A DNA stretch of 64,000 nt, taken from NCBI RefSeq assembly GCF_964204645.1, contig NC_134031.1, positions 19,217,307 to 19,281,306 of the forward strand, read 5' to 3'. Under the pieces are notes generated by a model. That model was given only the letters and a program-made list of their open reading frames with translations, ran no database searches and was not told the DNA's origin. Shown piece after piece: positions 50,311 to 64,000 of this stretch; position 1 is the stretch's first letter; the number at the start of each line of letters is the position of its first letter. Source of the stretch: Tubulanus polymorphus (taxonomy: Eukaryota; Nemertea; Palaeonemertea; Tubulaniformes; Tubulanidae). Made by a program: the position numbers and the translations under genes.

Positions 50311-53300
50311 TTTCGATCTAAAAAAAATATGAAAAGTTCCAAAATTCGGTTATCAAAATTCTCAATTCTAGTAGAAGGCACCGTTTCATGGATAATCTAA
50401 ACTTTTATTTAGTCATGATAATGCAATACTGCTTTTGTAAAGTCGTTCAGTGGAAAAGATCCCTGTTTTTCTTTTGGATTGATCCCCTGCGATAAAAAAA
50501 AAAACTATAACCAAGACCGGGGTTTTCTATTTCTTTTCTAATCAACGCTGGGAGCTGAGCATTTGTTTAATAATCATCTTCATAATGGTTCTAATTAGCA
50601 AAACCGGCCACACACGACCACCGAGGGGGGCTGCCGAACATCAAACAAAACTTGGCATCGATTTTCGCGGTCGATACGGTGCGCAGACGATACAGACACC
50701 GGATCGGTAAAAAATAAACCGGTTAGTTTAATAATCAACAGGTGTGAAAACGTTCTAATGGATCAATCCTACATTTTACTGTTACACTGATTGATCTGTT
50801 ACGAGGGCAAAAACCACCGCACCGTCGAGAAAAAAAGACGCGCCGACTTCGATAGTCTGGTCGTAATACGTCCAAGGTACGTCTGCAAACTTTACGTCTC
50901 GCCGGTAGGATAAATGTGTTTACTTAAAATGACGCAAATGAGGTGTAGATTTCAGCAAGGTAAAAATGTTAACATTCAGAAAAAACGTAAAAATGGTCAT
51001 TCGGTGCATCGTAAAGAATTTAAACTTCACCCCCGCAACTTATATAAACGAACAATTTACAAGTCAGCTAATTTCTTTTGCGGCCGGGATATGAAGCAAG
51101 GTGAAAAATGAAAATCTATGTTTTTCTGCTGTTTAAAATAATAAGCTATTTATCTTTAGTCGGGGAAAAAAGATCATCGTAAAAATCCTATGGATATAGA
51201 TATTTTGCATATGATCGGAAAATATAGTAAACGAAGCTCTAAAAGGAAAAGAAAAACTTACTTGTAAAAAACTGCCTCGCGTCCAATAATCACAATGAAT
51301 AAATACAGTTTATAAATATACCTATATGCACCGTAATAAGTTATAAATTAAATGCTTTGTCTCTAAGACTGGACGAGGTTAGTTACAACACCTCGCTTAA
51401 CATATAGCAACTCAATACGAATTACTAAACACATTTATATACACAAGGCTGGCTAATTCGGAGGATCCAAAAAATCCAAAATTTTCGGAAATTTTCGTGA
51501 ATTTTTGTTTCGAGTCGTAAGAACTGCCCACAGCGACAACGCGTGCCTTCAACACGAATCCACACTCCACACAAAGGCAACCCTGTTTTATATTCGAAAA
51601 TGGGAATAGGATCAAAGTCAGATCTGAGATAATAAGCTGTAAACAAGCTTCGCCGAAACTTGATTGGCAGACGAAAGTCGTCCCTGGAACTCTCCCCGAT
51701 TTCTCGAGGCCACGGTGTTCGATATAGTCCCGCTCGCGAGCTGCCTGTAATGGTCGAGTAGGGGGTCCGACGGGGATGCGCTACTGACCCACTGCACTAA
51801 AAATCCCCTCCCCTTAAAACAAAGAACATCGGTGAACTCAATGATAATCGAAGATAGAATAACAGAACCCTATAACAGGAGTTCGGGGAATGAAGCCAAT
51901 TTCAGAAACAAGCCATTAAACAATTAGTTCATTCTGAATTTCGTAAGATATCAATCTACATTTAGAATCTAAACGAGGGTCAATTGGTGCAGACGGGTCT
52001 TGTTGCAAAAAGCACATATTTTCTCACCGATCACAATTTCATCGTTTTAGTTTAAAAGATTTGGAAATATTGAAGAAAGAATAGATTTTTCAAAACTCCA
52101 GAATCAAACGAACACCTCGAATGTGGAACCACGCGGTGCGTACAGTTTATCTAAGTTCTGATGACCTAATAAGCCACAATAGAGATGCTTCTTTCATTCG
52201 GAGATGAAAAAAATCTATTTTACTTTTAAAAGATGATGTTGCCAGCAATTTCACGCTCCATCAAACCAGTCGATACTATTTCAAGTTCGCCGACGCGATG
52301 GCTGCTCAGTGATAAATCGATTAGCACCGGGGTAATGGAAGGTAATTCGATCGGCCTGGGTGGTAAGCACCCGGTTTAGACTCGCAGGTATTCTCGGGTA
52401 TAACGTTACGCAATATTGTTTTACATAACTCATCGGTATTTTAGCCTAGTTCTAATTAACAACCACCCGTAGTAAACACCGACGCTAGTTAAACCAACAC
52501 CGGAACGTGTTTTGGTTTGTTCTTTTTTTTTATTTAGAAGTCTAGAAGTCTACATCGTGCAGTCTACCGCAGCCGAGTGAGACTAGGTTTATCGCTGTAT
52601 AATCGCTCCTCTAATTGCGAGTTATAACCCATTTGTGGCACTAGAGTTTATTGACTGCACTTTTTAAATTTGAACTCTCATGTTTTGTCTTCGGGTGCGA
52701 ATTTATTGCTGTTATAAAAATAATAATCAAGTAACGATAACTTTATTTTTGTCTTGAGTCATAAGATAATTGTACAAACAAAAGTCTAAAGCAACTACAC
52801 GTATGATATTCATGTTGCAATTTCATCGAAAAAAAAATGTCCACAAAACCACTTTTCTTGTAAATAAAACCATCTAGATCTCCAGTAAATATTAGCCGTT
52901 ACGATATTCTTAGATTTGAAAATATTTCAAGAAAAAGAGGCACAACAAGACAAAAGACAAAGTTCCTAAGGTCTGGGTTAAAACTTGACTCAAAGATCAA
53001 ATCATCGATAATATGACTTTGATTTGATCCGAATTTGATCTGATTGGCTGCACGATAGCATTTTTTTTCATTTTTCAATTACCGCAGACAAATTTCAACA
53101 AGAAAATCACTGACTGAATGGACTGTGGCTTCCTTAGACTGCTCTATATATTCAAATACTTGTCATTAATCTTAGTAAACTGAATGAGGACTGATAAACC
53201 AACCGCATTATGTTAGATATGCGGCGGTGCGGAGACCCTGGGATCAGCTGATCAGGCCGCTACCGCCTGTGCGCTGTACGTGCCTGGTCCCGTATTTCAA

Positions 53301-56300
53301 CGACGAATGAATGAATGAATAAAATTATGAATGAAACGGTCGATGCGTCTGCTACTCCTCGTTTTTAATGATTGATTAAGACCGTTTCCGATACTCTGTA
53401 TAAAACACAAACGGCGCCAAAACATTTCGACGAAAAGTTCATAGACGCTGACAATGGCAGACGATTAGGTTGTACCCGATGATTCCGAGGATCATTCAGT
53501 TCTCTTTTTTCGGAGATTGTCTCTCAGCCCACTCCCGAACTTTGCGGTTTTACCAACGTTTATTGTAACCGATTTTTCACAAAGGTTGTGTCATCGTTTG
53601 TTTGCCTTGCCAAAATATGAAAGAAGTGAAGTCCTTAAAAAACCACACTAGTATTATATATTCGAAACAAAGATATGTATTCATTTCTATAGATAATAGA
53701 TTGACCGGCAGGGGGTTGGGTACCGGTGCAGTAAAGTTACACAAAATATATATATTTCCAGGGGCGTAGGTATCGCTTTAGGCCGGTACTACACTTTCTT
53801 TGCCAAGTTATCATTTACAAAACGAATGACATTTATCCATAGAATTTCTGGAGTTTAAGAGTTTGATTTTCTATTGATTATTCAATAGATAAGGAATATT
53901 TCAAATACGAGTAAAAATCAAATGCGTAATAGTGAAATTAATCGACTGATAATTATCAGACCGTAAAAATTGAACTGAATATTCGTTTTATTCGTGAAGA
54001 ATCAATTGACGATTTATTCTTTCAGTTTCTTTGAAGAAAAAAAGAAGTCTGCACGCGCGTCTTAACAAAGTACTTCATATACACAGAACGTGTAATGTTA
54101 CGCGTAAAAAATCATTCGTTCAATTAATTTTCCTTCTATTTTGCTGAAACTCTGCCAAAAATGTGTATGTACGTATTACAATCGTTGATAATGATAAATG
54201 TATAATGAATGAAAAGGTTTAAACATATATATAGGTTTTTTGTTCAAGTCTCGTGGCCCATTCTTTTGAACGGGAGTGTCTTCTCCCGATTGTCGTCAAT
54301 GACAAACGGTTTTGATTTTCTATTCTGGAACCTGTCTTCGGTCTGCTAGCAAATTATTTGATCTGCAAATAATAGGTTTGCCTTGTCGTATTGTAGTATT
54401 TAGTATTGTCTGGCTAGTCGGACGAACCTGGGCAACTTTTTATGTACAAATATACACATATACCCGAGCGATTATTGAAGAAAACGAGCTTGAAAGGCGA
54501 TCTAGGTGTATTCTAGTTTGATTTGATATTGTTTAGTCGGTTGTTTTTTTGGCACAAGACCCAGTACTCACAGCGGGATGTCGGCGGCGTGCGCGGTTCG
54601 TCTGCTTTGAAATCGTGTCAATTGACGAAACTTCTCCTCGTTACAACAAAGGTACAAAGCGCACACAAAAACGAATGCAATACGTGCCCACCATTTCCGG
54701 GTAGGTTGAATAAGAATTGCCAAATTTCGTCATCGAAAACGCGAATGTGAACAAGTTTTTTTTTAATGAAGTCCGCGGAATACAAGGCCAAACCTCCTGC
54801 TCCCTCCAACACCATTCATTGTGCACCGGACGGTTTTCCTCGTATCCGGATCCACACGGACACGCATTCTTGATCGCTGAATGTTAAGGTCATGTAATTG
54901 GACGATCGGTCTAGTTAAAGCGGGATTTAGAGTGCTGATAATTTGGGTCGAGATATCAACGATGTAAGAAGGCCTTTGATTCCAATTGTTTCACGCGACA
55001 CGGTCGTTTTCAAACAGAAAGCGTGCCGCCGATATTATGTGGAAATTCACGATAACCCGACACTTAAACCTTTCTCAGACATAAGAATCGAATTACTTCC
55101 GTTCTCGAAAACATTAAATAACAATTACTGCCGGGGTATCTAAGTATTTCGAGTTATCTAATGTTTTTTCTACGAATTGGAGACTGTGATTTAGAAAAAC
55201 ATTAGAACAAAATGTCATCGTCATAAAAATGACTGGTGAACGTTATGCAATAGACAAGGTTAAAGTTGAAGTTGTGATGTGAAGCCTTTTTAACATTTTT
55301 CATTTTGAATTTGATCACGTGTATCAAGAAGAATGGACAAAACCTTGGACGAACGAATTTGTTTCCTTTTCTAGAATGCTAACAACTATAGGCATCTTCT
55401 TTGATTCAACAGCCGCATTTGAACATCTTATTGACTGGTGAAGAGCTAATGGTCCTAACTAGACGACTGGCTTTGAGCAACGCGTTCAGTTATTTGTATA
55501 ATACAACGAGGAACATCGTTTCCAAAAGAGATCATGAATCAAACACGATTCTCAGTGGTCAATTCATAGCCGGGTTTCACTGACGACAAAAGATCATATT
55601 CTCCAATACGTCGTGTGTGTTCGATACAATATTACTACGACGTTTTTAAGACATTATGAATGAAGGCCAATGCGCGCCCCTTAAAATACGGCTCTCAAAA
55701 TGCATGAATGGCAACAGAAATGATGTCAAGAGACAACAAAACGTCCAAAAACCTATTCACTATCGGGTACCCGATCGTCGTTTTCGTCTAGTCGATTCTT
55801 GAAAAAAATGAATTATGAAAAAAAACGCGGTAGTGTTAGAATTACGAGTGCATATTGAAAAAGCTTGTCGAACAAATTTGCAAACATCGTTATATCGCTT
55901 ACGACCGCACATCACTGGTTTTTTCGAAGTTGTTTTAAGGGACTGTTCTTAGCGCGCGAAGGCTCGGGTGAAATTAGGTTAAGGAGTCTGAGCTGTGAGA
56001 ACTACTTGTTATTGTCCACTCTTGAATAATGATCATCCGCACTTCGCGAAAGCACTGAACACACCTCGTTTCGATAATATGAATTTTCAAAAAAAGATAA
56101 GTACCGTTCGTACTTGTATCATGACGTCAAACATTTCGAGTATTCGAGTTTCAAGTTTTGAATAATTAGTCATTTTTGCGTCATAACCACTTCGAAGCGA
56201 TTATAGACGTTATATCTACACGTTCGTACACAGAAACAATGAATTTGCACTCCACACGTTGCCGAATGTTAAATCTGACCAAAGGTTGACCACGATAATA

Positions 56301-57081
56301 TCAAACGAATGATAAATTTACTGGAAATGTCTGAACAATTATATTGGCCACGAGTTTAGAAGATAAGACCATCGACTTTCTGTGTTAGCTATAGTGTAAA
56401 TGCATTGAAAAGCTACACAAGAAAAACTTGAAACGATAAAATCTAAAACCTTTCTTCACTTAGAGATAGGTTTAACAAATCTAAATCTTAGTCTCGCGTC
56501 TTTCAGACAAATTACTTAGATTGTTTAGTATTATGCTGTGTGCCCCGTATCGAGAATTTGTCAGGCCTAAACAATTTTCTTTGCAAAAATAGACACAAAT
56601 TCGCTTGTATCTTAAGTACTCTCAACTCTCGGCAAAATCATGCGAGAGATTTTCGCAATTATTTCTGTTAACGTATAAATGAATGAACAGCAAAAACTTG
56701 GCACCAGCCGCGGAGGTAGGTTTGCAGCGAACTAGACGATCTCGAAAACCGCTACAGATACGCGAAACCGTGTTTACACCCAGTGGAACAGACTTGTTAA
56801 AATAAATACACCCTGATTCAGGAATCAGTATCAATCACAAATAGAAATCGGAAAATGAACAACTTCTTTTTTGCATTTGAGTGAAAAAATTAGCACCGGA
56901 ATGAAAATACAATTTGTGTGTACATTATGATAAAAATGTAATTGAGAAATTATCTGATATATCATATTTGACCCGAAAATTACAAGCGATAACCTTTCGT
57001 TCGACATTTAGAACAGCTAGCTAACCGTGCAGAGAAATTCAGAAAATTAGAAGAGAAATAGCTTTAAAAAAATCTTCCTAC
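50311..57081. other. Long region without a supported gene
   Basis: Presumed upstream DNA of the neuropeptide-like gene. It holds a degraded retroposon tail (53206-53331). A 50-codon ATG frame on the plus strand at about 52228-52380 and CpG-rich open frames near 54540-54850 lack splice or domain support. Confidence 0.5.
53206..53331 (+). mobile_element. Degraded retroposon 3' end with GAAT tail
   Basis: A GC-rich stretch (GTGCGGAGACCCTGGGATCA..., GCGCTGTACGTGCCTGGTCC) followed by AACGACGAATGAATGAATGAATAAA. A unique head ending in a short tandem AATG tail is the usual look of a non-LTR or SINE 3' end. Confidence 0.45.
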
Positions 57082-57181
57082 CTTTTTGCTGCTTGGTAAG
57101 TCCACTTGGTTTATAGTTGGGGAGCTGTGTAGGTTGGTAGCTCTTTGCAGCGTGAGGTGTCAGCCCTGAAGGGACGTCCAT
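57082..57181 (-). CDS. Possible first coding exon of an unidentified gene
   Basis: ATG at 57181 opens MDVPSGLTPHAAKSYQPTQL then PNYKPSGLTKQQK and ends at AAAAAG|GTAGGAAG in phase 1. A TATA-like box on the minus strand at 57195-57202 is only 14 bases upstream of this ATG, so if that box is used, transcription would start downstream of the ATG and this would be a 5'UTR exon. It might then be the leader of the 47792-50310 gene. The two readings exclude each other and I cannot decide. Confidence 0.3.
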
Positions 57182-60089
57182 ACTATCCGAGCTGCTTTTA
57201 TACGTATACGATAGCCCACCTGATAGCGCATATCCTAGAAATGGGCCGACCTGAACTCTGATTGGCGTCTTTCGTTTGCGTTCGAGAGTCGGAGTGAATG
57301 AGTTACGTGTGTGTATACACCCGACTTCACGAACGTGTTTTGAACTTTAGCCGTTTTTGCAAAACGTGAATGACAGTGTGTGAACGTCGCCTGTATGTAG
57401 CGAGGTTATTGGTTGCGCCGGTGGGTGTGTTCGACTTATGGTCACCTACATCGACGATATTCAACGATAGCCGTTCATTTAAGAATTCAAAATTCAGTAG
57501 AAAACGGTCAGTAAATCAAGCCGATTATTTTCTCGAATTGAAACTATGTTCCGCGTTACCACCAGGGATGTATTTAAGCATCAAAATCAGTCGGGGATGT
57601 TCTCGGACGCAGAGTTGGCAGCCAGTGCGCTTTCAAGCCGTTCTCAGCGGAAATGTGCAATGAAAACTGCTCACTTTTTAAAACATCCCCCACCAAAAAG
57701 CTATGTTTCAGATGTTCCTTTCGGCATATCTTTCTTGTAAAATAGTTCTTTCATCTTTAGTCAATAGCTTCGTATTTCACCTCTTCATACGTATAAGTAT
57801 TTCTGTAAGTTTTGGTTTTTTTTGTATCCGAGCCATAATTTGACAAGTCCTACGTCAAACACCCCTAAACCCTGGTCTCATTTATATATGACTTACACTG
57901 TATGACGTAGTTGTTAGTCAGATATGACTTTGGAACCATGAGAATCAATTGAAAATGAGATAATACCGATTCCACAAAGTAAAATATAAATCAAAACCGT
58001 AGAATTAATTACGTATATGCTCTGGAACTGTGGGTCCTACCCGCGGGCGGCGTCGTACAAATACTTTAGTCTCGCAAATAACTGCGAAAATACGACCGAG
58101 AAATCTATGAATAATCATAGTGTAAACAATCGAATCTCATTGATATATATTGAAGCTAGTCAGTTCACGTTTATCACAAATCCCATTCATGAATTCGACC
58201 CGTTCATGAATCGAAGTGTTGAATTACGAAATCAGGAGAGGTTTTGCGCGCAGTTACAAATCACATATATCATATACATGTACAAATACGTATCATTCAC
58301 GACGCGGCGACCTTGATCTGGATATCCAAATTTGTTTAAGGGATACCGGTAATATTATCTCACTAGGCTTATATGTATATCATGCATATACAATGGGTTT
58401 CTTGCTAATGCGTCGATGAAAATGTGTCACACAAAAGTGCGACCTTTAATTTCAGCTCTCGGACCGAACTTCCCAAGTGCTTCATTCATATTCCTCGAAA
58501 TCTCCGAAGAGATCCTGTACTCAAAAACAGCATAATGAAGCAGCCGAATTCCGGCTAGGGTGGCCTATATTCGACAATGGCCCAGTTTTTTGGTGCCCCG
58601 ATTGATGAAGATGCGTTATATCCATACACGACAATGTCAAAAGAGCATTTTTGTTTGGAACAAATTGTGTCGGCGAAGAGCGGTTTGATGACATGTCAAG
58701 AGTCGCTCTCAATGACATTCTGAACACGATACACCGTACCAGCAGAGTATCACACGAGGACGTTTTGAAATATCATTACAAGTTCTAATAAGTTTCCATA
58801 TTACCCTAATCTATTGCTAATTTAATTCATATCCGGCTCTTTGCACAGCAGTTTCAGCGGGCAATGCGACGAGAGTGGGAATAGAGTGCAGAGGGAAGGT
58901 AGTGAAGAGGGGAAGAGGTAAATAGGAGGGCGTTGTCAGGGCTTTTTAGGCCTAATTTGCTAAACCGTTACAACTTCATTTTTGTAAAGAAGCACCTGTG
59001 GGTGAGCGGTCCACGCAACCCTTGTATAAAATCGCTACATCACTACATTGTTTCATAGAAAAATATTGGATTTATAACGTTTCATTTGATTTATAAATGT
59101 GTCCGAAGAATTTTGTTTTTGCACCTTTTGTTTTCGCATTTTTCAAGCGCCGACGAAAATTTTCGCAAACCTATTTCAAAGTCGGACAAGACGGTCGTAA
59201 ATCGTCTGGCAAATACCGAACTGACGCGTGCAGAAATAAACAACCATGAAATCATCATCAACGTATTTTAAAATCACACCTTTATTGAGTAATAAAACCG
59301 TGAACCGATCATGTCTGTACCGTAGACACTTCCGCGGTGGTCCACGCCCCAGCAGCCGAGCAATTGCCATCGTCTCAGTTTGTCCGCGATCGAACGAATG
59401 GATTTTAAAAATTCGTTTAGAAAAAATTCTTGACATTTGAATATGAATGCCAACCTACAGGATGGTAGAGCGGGTAAAACGTTTAATTCTACGAAAGTCA
59501 CTTTGAAAAGAGTAACGACTTAACAAGTTTAGATATCGCTTTGAAAATGAAGTTTGCACTTATGGTAAAAAGCAAACAGTAAACTCTTAAAAGAATGTAC
59601 GTGAATTTTATTTTGATCAAAATATAATCATTTTGATCATTTTTCTTTAACCAGGCCATAAGCATTATCATGTCTGGAAGTAAGGACTAACCCATTAAAG
59701 CGCAGTTCGTTTCAATTCTGGCCTAACGTTTCGACAACACAACAAAAAGGCACAATACCGACACAATCAACTCTGAAAATTGGCCGAAATAAAAAAAAAG
59801 GAATCGTATGTCATACGAAATTGCATTGAAAACTTTACAGACACGAATCGTTACTGTTAACACAAAGCCGGGCGCGTGTGCCTTCGCTTCAAAGATGATT
59901 AATTGTCTCGGTGCCTTTTGTATCGGTTCACAGTCATTCAAGTCTAACAGAAAAAATCGGTCTTTATAACATTTTCAGTCTACATACGTAAGTATCAATT
60001 TGATACTTTTTTTTTATATTTTCATTGTTATATTTTCGTTCTTTTCAATTGGTTTTGAGGTGAACCGTTAGTGCAAAATGAATACATGA

Positions 60090-60092
<3 letters not shown>

Positions 60093-60174
<82 letters not shown>
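60093..60174. repeat. (AT)41 microsatellite
   Basis: 82 bp of uninterrupted AT dinucleotides, the longest simple repeat in the window. Confidence 0.98.
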
Positions 60175-60176
<2 letters not shown>

Positions 60177-63100
60177 AACAGGGGCTGCGTATTCACATTT
60201 TCTCAATTCCCATTTCGAACTATTTTTTCAACTCGATCCTGTTTACGAAGTATTATACACCTACGCGCAGTGATCGGATTGTCTGTGATGAGAAAATAAT
60301 TCTCGGTGCCAAAAAATGTATTTACGAAATTTATATTGGGTTATATGAAAATTCAAATATAAGTTCATATTCTTGTATAAGCTAACTGTTTCTTTAAAGC
60401 AGTCCTTCATTTAATATAATTCCATTTTAATGCATTTGCTTTTTCATTAAATCTGTAAAAATTTTGCTTGAAAATAAACTGTATTATATCATATCATAAT
60501 ATATCAAGTAACGTTTTGATTCTCGAGTCGATTTCATTCCTCGTTGGGTAAATCGAAGTTTGAACTCGGGGTCTAATTGTTCACCGGAGCTTTCTTTTAC
60601 TAACTCCAATTTCACTAATTCGGTTCATTTCTTGGGTTTTTGTGAAACTGGTCCTGGTCACGCGGAATAGAAGCGTATATACACGCGTTCTTGTCGAGAG
60701 TGTAAGCAAGTACGAAAATGCTGTAGATCTTTCTTCACCCCGAAGTTCACCGAGGACATTTAGACAATTCATTCTCCCAGTCTTAGAATCCTAAATCACT
60801 ATCAGGTTTGACGGAAAAAATATTTCAATTTGAAAGGCAAGTCAAGTTGAACGAGTACGGCGAGGATATGTACTAAAAATTCCGACCCTTGCCTGTTATA
60901 GCCCTGAATTTATTGGCTATGGATATTTCATCGTCTGCCGGCCCTCCCATTTTTTGTCAGTAATTCGAGGCACCCCCCCCCCCTATAATCACTCCTAGTT
61001 CTTGTTGACCTGATTCCATCCACCGACAACTTCCATGAATTCTTCTATGGAAACGTTTTTAAAGAAGGCCTCCTTACGTAACTAGTATTTTTTGATATAA
61101 AATTTGAGCACCATTTCGAAGAAACTATGAAAAATCTAAACACTTCAAATTCTCATGTGTATATTAAGTCTTGGCTTGGCTTATATGTACATTTTTTACT
61201 GCGCAGTTCTTTTTCGAACGGAGGTACCGTAATTGGTATTTTTAAATTTTCCAGTAACAAAGACCTTACTCAGCGTGCTCCACAGACAACTAGGGCTAGG
61301 TCTAGTTTTTTTTTTGGCGTCAATGGAACTGACTCGATACTTGACCGAGACGCGTGGTAGGAACCGTTGCGCACGGTCGGGTCAACAACTAACACGGTTT
61401 CGGTAAGGACCCGATAGTTTTCTGATTCAAGGACTTCAAGTTTCCCGGTTAAATTATGTATAAGAATGTTTTTTTTCTATCTACGCAATTTGAGTCGTGA
61501 GTTTCGAACGACCGGCCAATTTTCAATCGATTTTCGCGAAAGTTTGCTGACGTAATTTCATATTGCGCTTGCCCGGCGGGGATTTCGTGCCAGATTTGAA
61601 TAGTTTTGCGTCACTAACGGTCGACGTATCATTATTCATCGCAGACGATCTTTGGTTATTACACGATCATATCAACTAAAATGCGTCAAGACAAAAAAGG
61701 TTAAATACACTTAGAAACAATAGACACATCTTATGTATGCGCAGTTTAAACTGAACACGACGGCCTTTCCACCTGACCTTCGTGTCCAGTGACGTAGCAG
61801 GTCTACAGCTAAAACGCGTCGGTTTTCATCGAGCAAAACTCAACACCAAAACTCTTGAGCTAATCCATCGAAATCAACGCTTATATCTTTTTACATTTTT
61901 CCTTTATACTCACACTCTTCAACAAACAACATATCAGTTGCTACAAGGTTATTGCAGTTTTTTATTGTTGTTTTGTCGAATTGGTAAAGCTGAAATTTCA
62001 TTCATTTCTAGGCCGTTAGATAAAACAAGCTTTCAGCAGTTGTCCTCAACAACAACTTTTTTCTATTGGGAGAAAGATCCTTTCCATTTTTCTTTAACTA
62101 GTTCTCGTAATGTCTCAGTTCAGAACGTCCTATCTTACCGCTACAAATACAATTATTATACGGATGTTGTCAGTCTCTCCGAGGCATAAATACGAACAAG
62201 ATATCCGTCGTTATTAACTGCTGGTAAAAGGAAATTGTCAAATCATCTCGATTACAGTCATAATCTAGAGTAATTCGTGCCGTCTGCAGCCGAGACTGCG
62301 GTTCAGACGTTCAGAATATTATAAAAGTCCATGGTTTTCAAATCAGATGGCGACTGGTAGATATCAAAGCCCGGTACCATTTTGTGAGCTTGATTCGATA
62401 GGGGAAATCCAGCTCGATACTGTATAGAACTCGGTGCAGAATCGCAAACCAAGAAACTGTGGCACTGGATTCAGAGTCAAATGAGACCCACACAATTGTG
62501 GAATCAGGTCCATCCAGGCATAGACGAATTAAATTCATAACTGTGGAACAGAGTTCAATCCAAAACAACAACGGGTCCACAAATTCAAGATAAGACCACA
62601 AGTAAAAGTAGTCACAGGGCAGTAACCTGGCTTAGGTATATACACGAGGTTAGACCGTGTCGGAGTTTACTCAATGTATTAAACCATGAAGGATGTAAAC
62701 AATATAATTGCGGGATTGATAAATATTGGATCATTAAGAGCTAAGATCAAACCGGTAATGACCTACGATTAACACGGAAACTATTTTACTCTCTGTGCAC
62801 ATAGGAATCTCAGCATTAAATATTGACTATATTCTGGACGTTATTAATCTCTTCCCCAAGGGCAGCGTACTTCAGACATTTCCTGTAGCGAAGGACAGCT
62901 CAGCTAAATGCCGTTGCTCCTTCCCAGGCAGATCCGTCTCAAAAATATGTTCTCTAACAAAAAGTTATCTATTCACTAACAAAACCCATCATCCTTTCAT
63001 AACAAGAGATTCTTTTTTAACGGGGTCCGTCTGCCTAGTTTACGAAGCCCATCGTGGACTCCATTGTGAGGTTGTCTCAATAAGCCAGTTGCACGCGAGT

Positions 63101-63548
63101 TTAACCCCCTAATATGTCCATTCCAACAGGAAATGAAGGATCCTACGCGAGTTTCAAGCAAACGCCATTCCCTTACTAGATTCCATGTCAGAGCGCGGCC
63201 TTGATTGGGTTTCTAAGTGACATTTTCGGGACACGGGAACAATTCTCTACGACTTGTCCTCGACTTATAGGTCAACGAAAACCAACACTACTCGCATACG
63301 CAAACGTGACAAGACTGAACTGAAAACGAAAACTACAATAACAAACCATCTTTTTCAATGATATAATCGTATTTTATAATTTATTCTTTTATTTACGCGT
63401 TTGCATCATCGAACATAATACGTAACATATATTCATGAATCAAGCGACGCAATTGCGACATTGGTTTAGTATTTTAATGTATTTACATGACTAGTTATAG
63501 TGTGTTAATGCAGATTACAGCATGAATCCAGACTTCACATTGTGTTCA

Positions 63549-63677
63549 GGGGCTGGTTCCACAGTCGAGACTTAAGTCCATGAGTTGGCTTAAGTCTTAA
63601 GATTGGTCTTATGGTGTAAGATTGGCTATAGAACTAACATGGTCTAAGACTAAGCCAAGACTATGGAACCGGCCCCA
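63549..63677. repeat. MITE with GGGGC(T/C)GGTTCCA ends
   Basis: GGGGCTGGTTCCACAGTC to GACTATGGAACCGGCCCC, 18-bp inverted termini with few mismatches. Inside are alternating CTTAAG, GTCTTA and ATTGGC words. No ORF. Confidence 0.85.
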
Positions 63678-64000
63678 GGAGACATTTAATTGTAAATGAA
63701 CTACAAACACCGGACATAAGACATTCAATCACAACAAATTGCGAATGTCTGAGAGGTGGTTCCAAGATGCGGATTATGAAATCCCCTGCAAAAAGTGACG
63801 TTTTCAGAGCTTGTGATTAGAATTAGTAGCAATGAAATTAGAAATAGATGATTCGTTCACAGCACGACTGATACATAGTCATATATAACGCGTATACTGA
63901 ATCACAGGGATATATAAAAATATAGCATTCTTAGAATTTCAATAACAAATGTTTTTATGAATATGGATCCTATTTATACAAACCACTAGAGGCTCGGTAA

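Larger units (their letters stand above)
57203..64000. other. Repeat-containing region without a firmly supported gene
   Basis: Holds the long AT microsatellite, a poly-C run near 60971-60983 and the MITE at 63549-63677. Partial foldback words (AACTGTGG...CTGTGGAAC) occur near 62450-62550. Open frames at 58017-58316, 61782-62189 and 62795-63112 (+) are unrecognised. Two coding-like terminal segments, 59274-59454 (-) and about 58612-58788 (+), are described as findings. Confidence 0.45.

Noticed and set aside
52228-52380. 50-codon ATG frame, plus strand, ending near a GTAAGC donor
   Set aside because: The next plausible acceptor leads to an immediate stop; no gene can be built.
60071-60385. 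Frame reading alternating Ile-Tyr
   Set aside because: Translation of the AT microsatellite.
61782-62189. 135-codon frame, plus strand
   Set aside because: Low-complexity Phe/Leu/Thr-rich text without domain, signal peptide or splice context.
62795-63112. 105-codon frame, plus strand
   Set aside because: Opens at GTG, not ATG, has no acceptor that I could support and no recognisable domain.

Overview
The window is animal nuclear DNA. Genes are broken by GT-AG introns, and the intergenic DNA is AT-rich and full of short inverted-repeat (MITE-like) elements, tRNA-like retroposon pieces, tandem arrays and microsatellites. Gene content (copper transporter, argininosuccinate synthase, an intronless peptide-type GPCR, secreted peptide precursors with KR cleavage sites) suits a marine invertebrate, most likely a lophotrochozoan. 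That placement is inference, since no single sequence here fixes the phylum.

Left to right: a CTR1-type copper transporter on the minus strand runs off the left edge (2.5-4.0 kb). A repeat-rich gap follows, then an intronless class A GPCR (10.4-11.5 kb, +). A complete 12-exon argininosuccinate synthase gene lies at 15.3-19.5 kb (+). A three-exon gene for a small 8-cysteine secreted protein is at 21.0-22.6 kb (-), and its stop codon lies inside a 43-bp tandem array. A two-exon, 62-residue proline-rich secreted peptide gene is at 26.0-26.3 kb (+). A large DUF885-family gene (secreted, HExxPGHH metallo-motif) spans 27.1-35.9 kb (-). Its exons could be joined in frame throughout, and it carries a duplicated, phase-matched exon pair just before the metal motif. 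Further right, a two-exon neuropeptide-like precursor with a Cys-x6-Cys loop lies at 47.8-50.3 kb (-). Several isolated coding-like exons, mainly on the minus strand, could not be assigned to a known family.

The genes do not form a pathway; they look like unrelated neighbours. The most interesting items are the apparent mutually exclusive exons of the DUF885 gene, the unrecognised 8-Cys secreted protein with the array at its C-terminus, and the neuropeptide-like precursor. All exon joins were made by eye from reading frame and splice consensus, with phase arithmetic checked for each join. None has transcript support here.
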